A DNA stretch of 64,000 bases, from contig NW_003314270.1 of the NCBI RefSeq assembly GCF_000143415.4, forward strand, positions 1,044,722 through 1,108,721, in the 5' to 3' direction. The DNA comes from Selaginella moellendorffii (lineage: Eukaryota; Streptophyta; Lycopodiopsida; Selaginellales; Selaginellaceae). The translations under genes and the position numbers were made by a program. The notes below the pieces were generated by a model. It was not told where the DNA came from, searched no databases, and saw nothing but the letters and a program-made list of their open reading frames with translations. This document shows, piece by piece, positions 46,327 through 58,824 of the stretch; positions within the stretch are counted from its first letter, which is position 1, and every line of letters begins with the position of its first letter.

Positions 46327-49300
46327 ATGGAGGCTCAGCAGTATGTCTATCAAATCTGTGGAGTCAAGGTCGAGTTTCCATACAGGGCCTATGGATCGCA
46401 GCTCGCCTTTATGGGAAAGGTTATAACCACACTGGAGAGGGCTTTCCGGGATCCAGACGGCCACTGCAATGCGCTCTTGGAATCTCCTACCGGGTCTGGC
46501 AAGTCCTTGTCTTTGCTGTGCGCGGCCTTGGCGTGGCAGCAGCACCGAATGGTAGCAGCAGCTTCGATTGGTCCTGCTACGCAGTTTGGTGGTGGTTTTA
46601 TTCCCGAGGGACCAGCTTCAGGTGCCGAGGATAAGCACCAAGCAAAGAAAAACAAGCCACCTACAATTTTTTTCGCAACGTGAGTAGATTTGACAGCGTT
46701 TTCTTTTCATTGAAATTTTTTTTCTAATGTTTTTCTTTTTTTCTTTTTTTGTTTATCTAGGAGGACACATTCGCAAATCTCTCAGATTGTGCACGAGCTG
46801 AAAAAGACGAACTATCGTGTTCCAATGGCTATATTGGTGAGCTCTAAAACAGAGTAGTATGTATGAGATTTTGCTAATGGCGGTGGACAGGCTGCAAGGA
46901 AACACTATTGCACAAATCAACACGTGTGCAAGAAGGCAAACTTGGACGATGAATGGTGAATTTTCTAGACGTCATCGTAGGACTTTTATTCTAAATCCGG
47001 GTTTTACTTCTTGACAGTAAAGTGCTTCTGAAGGATCCACACAAAGCCTGCCCTCAGTTTAAGTAAGATTAATTCTCCTTCGACTAAAATATCATAACAT
47101 GGCTCTGCTACAGAAATGTGAATAAATTGAAGCATCACCCGGCGCTACGCAAAGGAGGATGCCATGAAACTCATGACATTGAAGATCTGGTGACCTTGGC
47201 TCGTTCAGTTAGAGGTTTTTGTTTGTTGAACGTTTAGAGCTTGTCAACGAGCCTTTGATTTCAGGATGCGCATACTTCACTTCGAGAATAATGGCTGCAG
47301 ATGCCCAGATTGTCTTCTGTCCATACAGTTACATTCTTAGTCCAATATTTCGAAAAGCGATGGACGTTGATATTCGGGGAGCTATTATCATTTTTGACGA
47401 GGCTCAGTATGTCTTTTGTCCTCCTGCTTTATAAACTAATTAATGCTTTTCAGTAACATCGAAGACATGTCACGGGAAGCCGGTAGTGTTGACTTGGATA
47501 CAAGCATTCTAGAAGGTTTGAATATCAATGTCGATATTGTTCTTTCTAATTTGTAGCTTCTTCTGAAGAACTCCGAAATGAACTCGAGGAACTAAGCTCG
47601 TCCGAAGACTCACATGATCTGTACCGTCCTTTGTTTGATATGGTCCAGGTAACATGCGGTTTCTCCTTTTTCATTCGTTTTTAGCTTCTAGTTTCGCTTT
47701 GACATAGGAACTTCTCATTTGGATACGGCAGCAGGATGAGAATCTTCAGAGGAAGGAAGTCGACCACTATTATTCGAAGTATGGAAATTTTGTTCTTAAG
47801 GCTTTCCTTTACTTTTGTTCAGCTGGACAGGTCCGAAGGGACTAGAACAACTCCAAGCTGCTGGGATTTCATCTGAATCGTTTTCTATACAGTTAGACTG
47901 TGCTGTGAAGGTAAAAGAGCATTTTGTGCTTAACAAAGTCTACTTTAACATGAGTCAAGGCTGCGGGAGCTGCATCCGATCCAGATCCAGAAAAGCCTCA
48001 TCTGAGTGGACGTTGTGCAAGTGCAATGGAAGGTATGTACAAACCTACAATCAGTCATGATTTTAGTGAAATGTCCAGGTCTCTTTTGTGCGCTGAAGTT
48101 CATGCTGTCAAAACCGGAATACATTCACGACTATCAGATAGTGGTGCAGAGGGTCTTAAACAAAGTCGAAGGTGATCTTTTTAACTGTTTCTCTTCCCAT
48201 GCAATACAACTATGTCTGTTGTAGGTACTGACGAATGGCTACACAAACTGAGCTTCTGGTGCCTGAATCCAGGGGTTGTTTTTAACGAGATTGCAACAAT
48301 TTGCAAGTCTGTCGTACTTACGTCTGGGTAAAGAAGTCGAAAACCAAGAATTCACATGATTCTTATCCTTTTTCCAGGACTTTGTCCCCAATGGGTTCGT
48401 TTGCTTCGGAACTTGGCACTTCCTTCGAAATGGTTATGGAAGCGCCGCATATCATAGACTTAAACTCACAGGTGCATGTTCCACTATTTTTTATACGTTA
48501 TTAGATGTCTCGTCTTTTACGTGCAGCTGCTTGTGTCTGCTGTTTCCTTCGGTCCAGGAAATGTACCGCTCAATGCAAGCTACCAATATGCAAACACAGT
48601 CGCTTTTCAAGATGCCCTGGGAACTGCGTTGGAGCAAATATGCAATATAGTTCCGGATGGCGCCCTCGTGTTTTTTCCAAGCTATAAGCTTTTACAACGA
48701 GTCTGCAACAGATGGAAAACTACTGGTCAGTGGAAGAGAATTTTGGACATTAAAAGTGTTTTCGTTGGTAAGCCTATGCTCTCATTGGATCTTAAAAAAT
48801 GCCTGTTATTTCAGAGCCGCAAGGAAGCACTGGGAAGTTTGAAGACATTTTGAAGGATTTTTACAAGGTTATCAAGGGAGAAAATGTAGAGCCTTCCAGA
48901 CGGAAAAGAATCCTAACGCCGAAGAACTTCACTTCCGCAGGTGGTCAGACTGGAGCTGCCTTTCTCGCAGTCTGCAGGGGAAAGGTAAGGCTTTCAGTGT
49001 TTGTTTTGTCTAACCTCTAGCGACATCCAGGTATCTGAAGGAATAAACTTCTCGGATGAAAACGCGCGTATTGTTGTATCCTACAAACTCTGTTCTTGCA
49101 TATTGTGACCTTAACCCAAGCTATAGGTGGTCGTTGGTATTCCTTTTCCAAATCTGTAAGTCTCTAATTCTCTCAACTCGTGGATTAAAATTACATACGC
49201 AGAAATGACGTCCAAGTCGCTATGAAAAAGAACTATAACGACAACCAGAAAACTCTTAAAAGTCTTCTAGGTGGTGATCAATGGTACTGTTATCAAGCAT

Positions 49301-50742
49301 TTCGGGCTTTGAACCAGGCAGTCGGTTCGTTATTTATCTGGATTTTGAATTCTCTTTCTAATAGGAATGTCACAGGTCGTTGCATTAGACACCGTGGTGA
49401 CTATGGTGCAATTGTGCTGTTAGGTGAGAAGTTCTATAAATTTTGCAGTCGAACCCATCCGCCCCCTGCAGATGAGCGGTTTAATAAGGCAAATTATACC
49501 GGTTATATGTCCAAGTGGTTAAGAAAGTCTATCATGAGACCGGCAAGTTTTCAGGAAGCTCTAAGGGATTTACAAGCCTTTTTCAGCAAGTTTGAGGTAG
49601 ACTCATCGCTGTACGCTTCATTCAATTCTGTCTATGTTTAGTTTTTACAGAATACTGGCTCTACGAAGAAATGCTCTTCGGTGATCTCATCCATCACGAC
49701 AACACCCTTGCCTGGAGGCGGCGTCAAATCCTGGTTCGTATATCTGCTAACTTCATTACGTGCACTCAGATCCTTTCCAGCTCTCTTTTGGAAGACCAAT
49801 CCACAGATGGTTTTGTTCTTAAGACAAGGTGTAACTGAGCATCATTTTTATGTTACTGTGTTTTAAGCTGTTGTTTTCAGCTCCCTTGTGCGTGAACGAC
49901 AACCTGAACTCGAGGATGTTATCAAGCTGTCCTCATGCTGCGGTCCATGGTTCGATTCAAAGTAATTGACACTTGTACAAGCGCCTTCTTTAACTTTGTA
50001 TTTGCAGTGCTTATCCATCTGCAAATTTATCAACTCCCAGAATCACCAGTCTAAACAACGTGTCTCAGGTCCCGGAAACGGCTAATTTTTCATCACCTGT
50101 ACAAGTGCCAGTTTTGACGGACAACCTTATGACCATGGCAACTCGTTTCGACACTTCAAAAGACGTCAAGAACCTCTGTTGCCGCAAATGTGGCCACCAC
50201 TTAAGTGCCTATGACAACCCGAGAGCAACGTATCAATTGGAAACACTAGAGAAGAAGTATCTAGCATCACTCGCAATGACTGCAACGCCTCTGTTGCGAG
50301 TGATCATCATGGAGGCCCAGCATCTGCACAGCTACCTCAACGATAATCCCGGTGGACAAGCTTTTCGGGAGAGAAATGCGTGTTCTTCTGGGGTATGGAT
50401 CGAAGAGGATGGTTGCGTGTTCAAGCCTATTGTATGTGGCTGGTGCACGGACTTGGACGTCTGTTTGGGCGCTCACATCTTGGCTGCAGATCCTGCAAAT
50501 ATGAAATACGCTGGAAAGGTACGCGAAAATTCATGAAGTCTTCCCTGGTCTTGATACTTATTACTGTATTTCAGGTCGTTTTGTTCTTGGATTCCATTGA
50601 AACTTCTGATTGCAGTCCAAAGCAAGTTGAGCAGACTCAGTTTTCAGTTGACACTCCTGTACTAAAGAGGCCACTCGTAACCTCATTGACTGCAACGGGA
50701 AAGGTAACATTGTGTTCAGATTTTGAAGCACTAAACAGGTAA
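46327..50742 (+). CDS. FANCJ: FANCJ/BRIP1 DNA helicase (XPD family)
   Basis: About 20 exons with introns near 50-80 bp and roughly 1,020 residues. FANCJ is a 5'-3' iron-sulphur helicase that unwinds crosslink and G-quadruplex structures in the nucleus. Seen in order: [14 protein letters not shown] (Q motif); Walker A SPTGSGKS at 46483-46506; RTHSQISQI (Ia); the Fe-S cysteines in CTNQHVC, ACPQF and GGCH; IFDEAHNIED with the DEAH box split by an intron at 47408; [33 protein letters not shown]; and [14 protein letters not shown] (VI), also split by an intron. After the helicase core a Cys-rich segment (CCRKCGHHL, and CGWC farther on) begins near 50178. The last exon ends at the TAA at 50740-50742; a small further exon cannot be excluded. 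The start matches the known N-terminus of the family. Confidence 0.93.
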
Positions 50743-51045
50743 CATTCTTGTGCAGCGAAAGCTTCGGACGACAAGCTGACCAGATCAAGAGATTCCCTCA
50801 TATTAGTTGTCTTATAGATTTTATGCATCAGGAATATGCGCAGCTTTTAGCGTGGACAACGAACTGGAGATGTCAATAAGAACGCAAATATCCTTGTCCA
50901 TAAACAACCAAGCGCCGGTATGATTCACGATTTTCTTGATATTGATAAGCAAATATATGGTTTTCTTGGCAAGTTAAAACGTGTAAACGGTATCCTGAAT
51001 GAGGTAAATCTCTATACAGTTTTTGTTTTTCTATCTCGCTGCCTT

Positions 51046-54000
51046 TTAATCACAGGCATGGACCAGCGAAAAAAATGCGCCGTCCTTTCCTCTAGCGAGC
51101 AGCTCTTTCCGGCTCCCTTGCTCCAAAACTGTCCCATCCCCAACCACGACAATCCTGTCCGCGTTTTTTATCGTTGACAACATGTGAGCCACCACAATGG
51201 TTGTCTTTCCCACCATAGCCCTCTCCAGGGCACGCTGAACCTCGCTCTCCGACTTGGAATCCAACGCACTCGTCGCCTCGTCTAGCAAAAGTATCCTCGG
51301 CCTCTTCAAAATTGCTCGAGCTATGGCTATTCTTTGCTTCTGCCCTCCCGAGAGCTGTGTTCCAATCTCTCCTACCGGTGTAGAGTATCCTTGCGGCAAT
51401 GCACTACAGAATAGAGAGAGTCCACCGTCAACTTTGAGCTAAGGTACGTACGTAGAAAGAAAAAAAATTACCTGATGAATCCATGAGCATTAGCTGTTCG
51501 TGCTGCTTCCATGATCTCGCTCTCACTAGCGTTTTCTTTTCCGTACGCGATGTTCTCACCAATGCTTCGAGCAAACAATGTTGGTTCTTGACTGACAAGC
51601 CCGATTTGCTGCCTCAGGGATGCGAGCTGGAACTTTCTAATATCTCTCCCATCGATCTCGATGCTGCCAAGCTGAGGGTCGTAAAATCTCTCCACCAGGC
51701 TGATGATGGTCGACTTTCCGGATCCACTCCGCCCAGCAATGGCTACTGTTTGAGCAACTTCCACGGTGAGGCTAAAGTTCTTCAGCACGAAAACTTCCGG
51801 CCGTGACGGGTAAGCAAAAGAAACCTTGTCAAACTCTATGTGTCCTGTGATTTCTTGATTTTTCATCGAGCCTTGTTCCAGACTTTTTGAAGTTGGTTTC
51901 TCATCCAATATCTCGAAGACCAAGTCCGCTACCGTCTTTCCTTGGCTGATATCCGGGCTTAGCCAGAGAGTATCGGCCAGCGACCTTCCTGTGCTTATGA
52001 GAAGGTAAAATGTGAGAAGGAAGTCTTTGAAGCTTGTCTTGCCTTGAGCGATCAACCGTCCTCCATACCAAAGACAAAGAGCGTAAGACGAGAAGAGAGC
52101 AAAGAGTGCTATTCCAGAGCTAATCCCTGCTGCTTGTGACAGACGTACCACTCGCTTGGAGAGGCTCTCAAGTCGAGACTCCAATATGGTGACGATTCTC
52201 GAGTGGGAAGAAAATGCTGCCACAGTTTGATGACGGGTGACTCCCTCAAGGATCAGCTCACTAACTTCTTCCTGGACTTTGGCAGCTTTCCTTGCGAAGT
52301 CTTGGAGGTTGGTTACTCGAAAGTAGAAGCAAATGAGGATAACCGGTTGGATGGAAGTGATGACGATGGCAAGTTTCCACGAGACTACAAAGCTAGCCAC
52401 AACACTCACGGAAATAGTTGATGCAGTTTGGACGAAGAGGGAGATCCTATCACTCACGACTGTTCTTACCTGCAAAGAAGAGGTGAGCATCAAAAAGTTT
52501 GGACAAAATTGACTGTAACAAAATTGACTGTAACTGACCATGCTTGCGCTTGACGCCAGGCGAGAAGTTAACGCTCCACTAGAATGCTGCTCTTGATCGA
52601 ACCAACTTATATCAAGCTCGAGGATTTTGGCCATCATCTTCTCTCGGACTCGTTTAGTAAGCGCTGCTCCCATGGATCCAAAGCTGTAGTGCTGGAGGGT
52701 GTTGGAGGCAAAAGTAACGAGTGAGAGTGCTGCGAAGATCATAGCATCGTTTCTCACTCTGTGCCTGGTTTTGGCAGGGCTATCCGAATAAAATGACGAA
52801 ATGACGTCGGCCCCAAGAGCAACAAAGATCGGATGAAGGAAGCCGATACTTACTGCTGCTGCAATTCCGAGTAGGCAGTATTTCCACTCCGGTTGGTTCA
52901 TGAGGAGGAGACGAATGAAGTCATTCCTCTTCTTGCCCGATTGTTCAATCCGATCCTTCCTCGCTAACTTGGTTTGTATGACATCTTCGACTTTCTCTTC
53001 CTGCGTTTTCTTGCGTCTAAATTTTTCTGGCGACCCTTTTCTTGTAGATTGATCGCCTTCCACCTGCTGGAGCTGGAACATCTCTGCATAAGCTCCCTCA
53101 TTTTTCAAATCCTGCTTGCTTCCATACTCCACCACCTTGCCAGCCTCCACCACCGCGACCAAGTCGGCACTTTCGATTGCTCGAAGTTTATGTGCTATCA
53201 CTAGAGCTGTTCGAGCAGTGCAAGCTTCCTGGATTGCCCTTTGGACTGTCCTCTCGGACTCGTTGTCGAGAGCGCTGGTAGCTTCGTCCAGGAGAAGAAT
53301 AGCCGGATTTCTCACCAGAGCTCTTGCTAGAGCTATACGCTGCTTCTGGCCTCCAGAGAGCTGCTCTCCTCGTATGCCAACCTGAGGAAGTAAGTTTTGT
53401 TAGTATCTGCATGTTCTATAAGCTGCGTTTTGACTTTCAGACCTGAGTCTCGTATCCTTCTGGGAAGCCGCAAATAAACGAGTGTGCGTCCGATTTCCTG
53501 GCGGCAGCAATTACTTCCTCCAAGGTTGCGTTCTCTTTTCCTAGAAAAATGTTCTCCTTGATTGTGGACGAGAAGAGAATAGGCTCTTGGCTCACTAATC
53601 CAATTTGCTCGCGATACCACTTCAATTGCAGGTTTTTGATGTTTACTCCATCCAGAAGAACTTTCCCGTTCGAAGGATCATAAAAACGTTCCAGCAAAGA
53701 GATAACCGTGGATTTTCCGCTCCCGCTCTTGCCAACTAAAGCCGTGGTTTTTCCTGCGAGGTGTAATATTGTTTATCTTAGATAATAATACGTGTTTTTG
53801 CTTTGACTCTTACCAGGAGCAATATGCAAACTGAAGTCATCCAAAACTGGGAGTTCCGATCGTGAGGGATACGAGAATATGACGTTTTGGAACTCCAGCT
53901 CTCCTTCAACACGATCGAGAACTCGGCCTTTCGAAGAATCGATATCGATTGTTGGTATTGTCTCAAGAACTTCAAAAATCCTGGAGAGCGCTGCCTGGCC

Positions 54001-55302
54001 ATCTTTGATCTCTCGAAGATTCTGGAGTATACTGCCCAATGCCCTGCCAAAAGCCGCATCCAAAATGTAAGAAACTGTGTTTTTATGGCATAGACACTTA
54101 CATGCTTCCCACGACAAATGCAGATCCTGCGAGGAGTATTTGAGCACCATTTGCTTGACCCTTGGCTACCAAACTTCCTCCGTACCAAGTCATTAAAGCC
54201 CACACGACATATCGTAGGCCATGGAATCCCAGCGTAAGTCCTTTGGCCAGTCCCTGCTTGCGATCGACTTTGATACTCTCTTCCAAGGCCCCGGAGTATA
54301 ACTCCAATGTTTTCCGCTCGGCAACAAAGGAGTAGACCACCCGTATCGAAGAAATTGCCTGCTCGGCGATTTTTCCCGCAGTTGCGTAAGATGCCTGCCT
54401 TTGCTTGGCGTAGCTGGAGAGAGCTCCGCTGTATAGAAAACCCGGAAAGAGCAACACCAGCACAAAAGGCGAGACGATCAAAGCCAGCCTCCAAGCGAGT
54501 ATCAAGGCCGTTATAACGCTTCCAACAAAAAGGGAGATGTTCTCGATGAAGTGGCCAAGCTGCGTAGTAAAAGCTATGAGATCATGCACACTCAAAAAAA
54601 GGTGAGTTTTTTGTTTTTCTTTCTTTTCTGCCAACTTACTTTCTCTCCGACAGCTTCCTGGACGTGAGCAATATCAGCGGAAACGTTTTCTATAACGTTT
54701 GCAGTAGAGATCTTGCAATCAAAGTAGCTGGCGTCCTGGCGTAGCACGCAATTCACATACTTGACTCGAAGCCTGCGCGCTTGCCTGTGGCCAGTATAGA
54801 TCCAGCAGCTTACTTCTGGCAAGGCACGAAACAGCAATCAATTACGAGAGATGGAGATGGACAATGTCAGCTTTAAGTACAGTGCTCGGACCAAACTTTA
54901 TCTTTTAATAGTGGGACGCGATTCGAGCGATATTTTGGTGCACTCAAATCGATCGACAAAGGAGGAAATGATCGAGACGTACCGAGATATGCTCCCAGTA
55001 GAGAGATGGCTGCCAAGTACACGCACCAAATTGCCTACATACCAAAACTTCGAGCATTTAGATCACTTGAGAAACTGGATCGGTCGAAGGAACTTCTTTT
55101 CTACCTGTTTGTTGGCGTTGGAGGTATGGTTTCCATAGTTGTTGTATACGTGACTCTGAATTGTGTACACGGCAGGGAGCGATAAACCATTGATCATCGA
55201 GCCTAGAGTACCGAAAATCATCGTTATGGAATCGTACTTATCACCTTCTTGGAAAAGCCTCTTGTAGGACGCAAACACCGTCATGAACGACTTCGACTTC
55301 AT
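51046..55302 (-). CDS. ABCB: ABCB (MDR/P-glycoprotein) full transporter
   Basis: Multi-exon gene, about 1,200 residues, layout TMD1-NBD1-TMD2-NBD2. Plant ABCBs sit mostly in the plasma membrane and move auxin, alkaloids or xenobiotics. N-terminal exon 55302 down: [29 protein letters not shown]1 continues through [26 protein letters not shown] and [11 protein letters not shown]1 has Walker [10 protein letters not shown] (about 53707-53733), LSGGQ (about 53348-53362) and [14 protein letters not shown]2 has [23 protein letters not shown]2 has Walker [10 protein letters not shown] (about 51707-51733), LSGGQ (about 51339-51353), [12 protein letters not shown] and an H-loop reading AHMLST where AHRLST is usual. 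The stop at 51046-51048 faces the FANCJ stop 300 bp away, so the two genes converge. No break seen. Confidence 0.92.
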
Positions 55303-55338
55303 GAAATCGTCTCCTCAAGGTACTCAGGTGAAAAGAAA

Positions 55339-55343
<5 letters not shown>

Positions 55344-55379
<36 letters not shown>
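55344..55379 (-). repeat. CT microsatellite in the ABCB leader (GA on the sense strand)
   Basis: About 36 bp of CT repeat, 42-77 bp before the ABCB start. On the transcript sense it is (GA)n, the type bound by plant GAGA factors, but it may be a plain microsatellite. Confidence 0.7.
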
Positions 55380-55382
<3 letters not shown>

Positions 55383-56711
55383 TCGCTCTTTTCTTCTTGG
55401 GAGTCAAGCAAGAAACTGATGATGGGGTTGATGCTATTAGAGTGGAGAAAGGGAAAGAGCGCGCTCTACGGAGTTCTCTGAGAGGGTGTTTATATATTAA
55501 GTAAGACAACAGTGACTCCATGGCGGCTTTGTCTGAAGCATTTGATTGTGGCTTTGCTTGGCAGGCTTCCGTGAATCGAATATCTATGATGTTGTTCTCA
55601 AAGGACGAACTTCTGGGAAAATGCATCCCACTCACAGCGAGCTTTCTTCTTCTTCTCAAAGGCTTCGAGGTGAGCGAAGAAAACAGAAGTTCTACACTCG
55701 AGTTTTCTAGTTTCTTGGCTGCGCAGTGCTTGTAGGACTTTGGTGTCTCCATCGCAACGTTTGAACGATGTGCGTGGAATCAAGCAACAGTTTCTACGTG
55801 AGCGGTTCCGAGGTAAAGAGAACAAGAAAAAGAAGAGAGTTGATCACGTCATGACAGTCAAAAATTCCCCGCTCTTCCATCGTCATCCTCTTTTCCAGAT
55901 AGCAAGCATATAGTGCATTGCTTTATGCGAGCAGCCGCATCAAAAGGACTCATGGCTCACACGATTCTCTCCATTTTCACGCTTTCCATTATGTCTCATT
56001 TTGTTCTTTTTTCACAGCGAACGACCGATCCTGTGCGTCTGCCCGTGCAAACTCGAAGAAATCACCGCAAGTAAAACAGGTGCTACATGTCTCTTTACTG
56101 TTAGAAACTCACACGAACGCTGTTCTTTTCTTTTGGCACAGGCTTGTGATGGGAACTTTTTCCACTTGGTACCAGGTTTTATAAAAATCACTCCACTGGA
56201 GGCCAGATTGGTGGGCTTCGATTCTTCGCTTTGGTGGGTTTTCGCTTTGTTGGTGGTGGTGCTGGTGGTGGCGCTGATGATGACCAGCAAAGCATCCACG
56301 AGCAGTGTTTCGTTTCTCCTTGGAATTTCCAAGAGGCGCTTTCCAGGTTTGCAATCAATTTCTACACAAGTTCTTTGTCAATCGTCAAAGTTGACTTCTA
56401 TTATGCGATTTCTCCAATGGTTTTACATTTGGCACCATATTCCAGATTTGATGTCGAGGCTATCGAGTTCTCTGGGATCCTTTACGCAATCATTGTTCTT
56501 ACACTTAGTAAGTTTTCTAGATTTCATTCATTTGGAGGTCTTTGTTCTTCCAGGATTTTCTATCGATTTCTATTCTTTGGAATTAAGCAATCGTTGCTCG
56601 TCTATTTCCAACATTTTCGAGAGTTTCTTTGTCAAAATAGCGCGCGAATGTTTGAATTCTAAAAGCCCTACTATTTAAGCCATTTTAGGGCTTCTTTAGG
56701 GTTCCTCAGCT
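55380..56711. other. Intergenic between divergent ABCB and RGXT-like genes
   Basis: No domain in the open frames (longest 56001-56678 +). Contains promoters for both neighbours. tttagggtt (telo-box reversed) lies at 56695-56703, 9 bp before the RGXT start codon. Confidence 0.5.
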
Positions 56712-58357
56712 ATGGCGATACCCGGGCGCCGTGCGCTCAAGCAAGGCGCGCTCTCCTGGATCTCTCGCCGCCGCCTCGTTACTCTAGTTCTTGGAGCTGT
56801 GCTGCTCGCCTACATTCTTGTTTCGCTTCAAGATCGAGGATATCGGGCCGGATCTACGTCGTCTTCGTCGCGGTGGGCGGATTACACGCTTGAGGCCGCC
56901 GCTGCTGCAGTGGCGCGGGACGGCAGGATCGTCGTGTGCGCGGTGAGCTTCCCCTACCTTGCATTCCTCGTGAATTGGCTGATTAGCATCGCGAGCCACG
57001 GGCACCACGACAAGGTGTTGGTGATTGCCGAAGACTATGAGATGCTCAACTACGTGAACGAGTTCTGGCCTGGCCATGCGGTCCTTGTGCCACCGGCATT
57101 GCCACTCGCGACTGCTCAGAGATTTGGATCACAGGTGACATTTTGACATTTTGATTGCTCTTTGGTTCTGGCTTGCATTTTTTGTGGCTCTTTTGGTTTA
57201 CTTGCTAGATTCGTCGAGTGTTTTATTGTTTTGTTTTTTTCAGAGATTTGGATCACAGGTAAAAGAGTTGTTTTGATTGCTCTGGCTTGAGTTTTTGGTG
57301 CTTTGATCTCATATTTGGCTAGCTGCTTTTTGCGTCTTCTTTTTTTTTGCTAGATTCGAGTTTTTTCTTTCCAGTTTTATTTTGTTTCAGAGATTTGGAT
57401 CACAGGTGAAAAAGTTATTCGTTTGCTTGCTCTTTTGTTCTAGTGGTCCTTTGGTCTCTTGTTTGGCTAGGTACATTTTTGTGTCTTCTTCATGTTGCTA
57501 GATCCGTCGAGTTTTTTTTTTTTTTTTTTTTTGATCTTTCGTTATCTTCTTTTGAGCTAACGCGTTCTAATCACAGGGTTTCTTTAATTTCACTTCCCGC
57601 AGGCCACAACATCTGCTCAAACTTTTGGAACTTGGCTACTCTGTTCTTTACAACGACGTGGATATGGTCTGGATGAGCGATCCATTCCCGTTGTTTACTG
57701 GTGACCATGACATATATTTCACAGACGACATGACTGCGGTATCAATCTCCTCTTCTTCCTTAATTCTCTTTTGTCATTCTCAAACTAAGATTTTTTTTTG
57801 CATGGCTTTTTATACTCTGCCAGATCAAGCCTCTTGATCATTCTCACAGCCTTCCGCCTCCAGGAAAGAAAGGCAGAACCTACATCTGTAGCTGTATGAT
57901 CTTCCTGCGGCCCACACCTGGAGCAAAGCTTGTTCTACAAAAATGGATTGAAGAGCTTCAACAGCAGCCCTGGTCTCCCAAGGCAAAGGCAAACGATCAG
58001 CCTGCCTTCAACTGGGCTTTGAACAAAACTTCCAACAAGGTAGCTTTCTTTTCGTGTGTGTGTTCTCACTTATCAATTTTTCTTGCTCTTTTTCTTTGTG
58101 TGTAGGTTGACATGTATCTCCTACCTCAGGCATCCTTCCCTTCCGGCGGACTATACTTCAAGAACGAAACCTGGCGAAGATTACCACAGAACCAGAACAA
58201 GCTCACGATTATTCACAACAATTACATCACTGGCTTTGACAAAAAGATCAAGCGATTTCACGACACCGGCCTCTGGCTCATCGACGACGCTCATGTCAAC
58301 ACCTTGCCCGACTTTAATCTCGTAAAACACTATCTCGACACGCAGCCACAACTATAG
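56712..58357 (+). CDS. RGXT: GT77 xylosyltransferase, RGXT-like
   Basis: Four exons: 56712-57134, 57577-57738, 57824-58039 and 58106-58357, total 350 residues. Relatives in Arabidopsis (RGXT) are Golgi enzymes that add alpha-1,3-xylose to fucose on rhamnogalacturonan II of pectin. Seen: a basic N-terminus, a single membrane anchor at residues 22-41 (LVTLVLGAVLLAYILVSL), then IVVCAVSFPYLAFLVNWL, VLVIAEDYEMLNYVNEFWPGHAVLVPPAL, FFNFTSRRPQHLLKLLELGY, the metal-binding DVD in YNDVDMVW, DDMTAIKPLDHSH, GRTYICSCMIFLRP, NDQPAFNWALNKT, and FPSGGLYFKN. The fit to the family is very close along the full catalytic domain. Intron 1 (about 440 bp) is the longest and is unusual, see the repeat entry. Confidence 0.94.
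57120..57405 (+). repeat. Three copies of a 15-nt exon end with splice sites
   Basis: AGATTTGGATCACAG forms the last 15 bases of RGXT exon 1 (57120-57134). It recurs at 57244-57258 and 57391-57405, each time preceded by ..tttcag or ..ttttttcag and followed by gtaaaa or gtgaaaa. The neighbouring intron sequence is also partly repeated, so this is a 124- to 147-bp tandem duplication across the exon-intron border. Confidence 0.85.
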
Positions 58358-58824
58358 CAATCGCGTCTCCATCACAAGTTTCCCTCGAGCAGCTGTCCAC
58401 CGGATATCGATCTTCTCCTTTTTATCTCCACTTTATTCTCTCTCTGGTGATATCACCTGAGCTCACACTTAGACATGCGGTGCTGGTTTATTTCCATCGT
58501 CCCGCCTTGTACAACCGCTCTCGTGGCGTTGGTTGTCTTCATCAATAGTTTCCAGCCACTAGTCGCGGACGGAGATAACTGTGACTTAACTCTACTTCAC
58601 AAGTTCATTTGTTCACGAAGGTGGGCTTTTCTTTCTGTTCTCTCGCATCGTCTCTCACGTTTGTGCGCGTGCTTTTTCCAGGCGAGAAGATCGACCGTAG
58701 CTAGATCCCTTGTACTGGTTAGTTTCCTTTTGGCACTCCCTTTTTAGTTGTATATAAGTGTATCGCTGCCGAGAGCTAAATTTACTGGGACGAGTTTGTC
58801 CTTTTTTCTTTGTAGGTGGAAGCG
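58358..58824. other. Intergenic, leader of cytochrome b561 gene
   Basis: No gene. The sequence tttctttgtag at 58805-58815 just before the start looks like a splice acceptor, so a 5' UTR intron is likely. Confidence 0.5.

Noticed and set aside
50743-51045. Extra 3' exon of FANCJ
   Set aside because: Splice-like signals near 50740 would give a 15-bp intron, which is too short; the TAA at 50740-50742 was taken as the stop.
55324-55752. 142-codon frame on the - strand upstream of ABCB
   Set aside because: Its C-terminal end is a translation of the (GA)n microsatellite; no domain seen.
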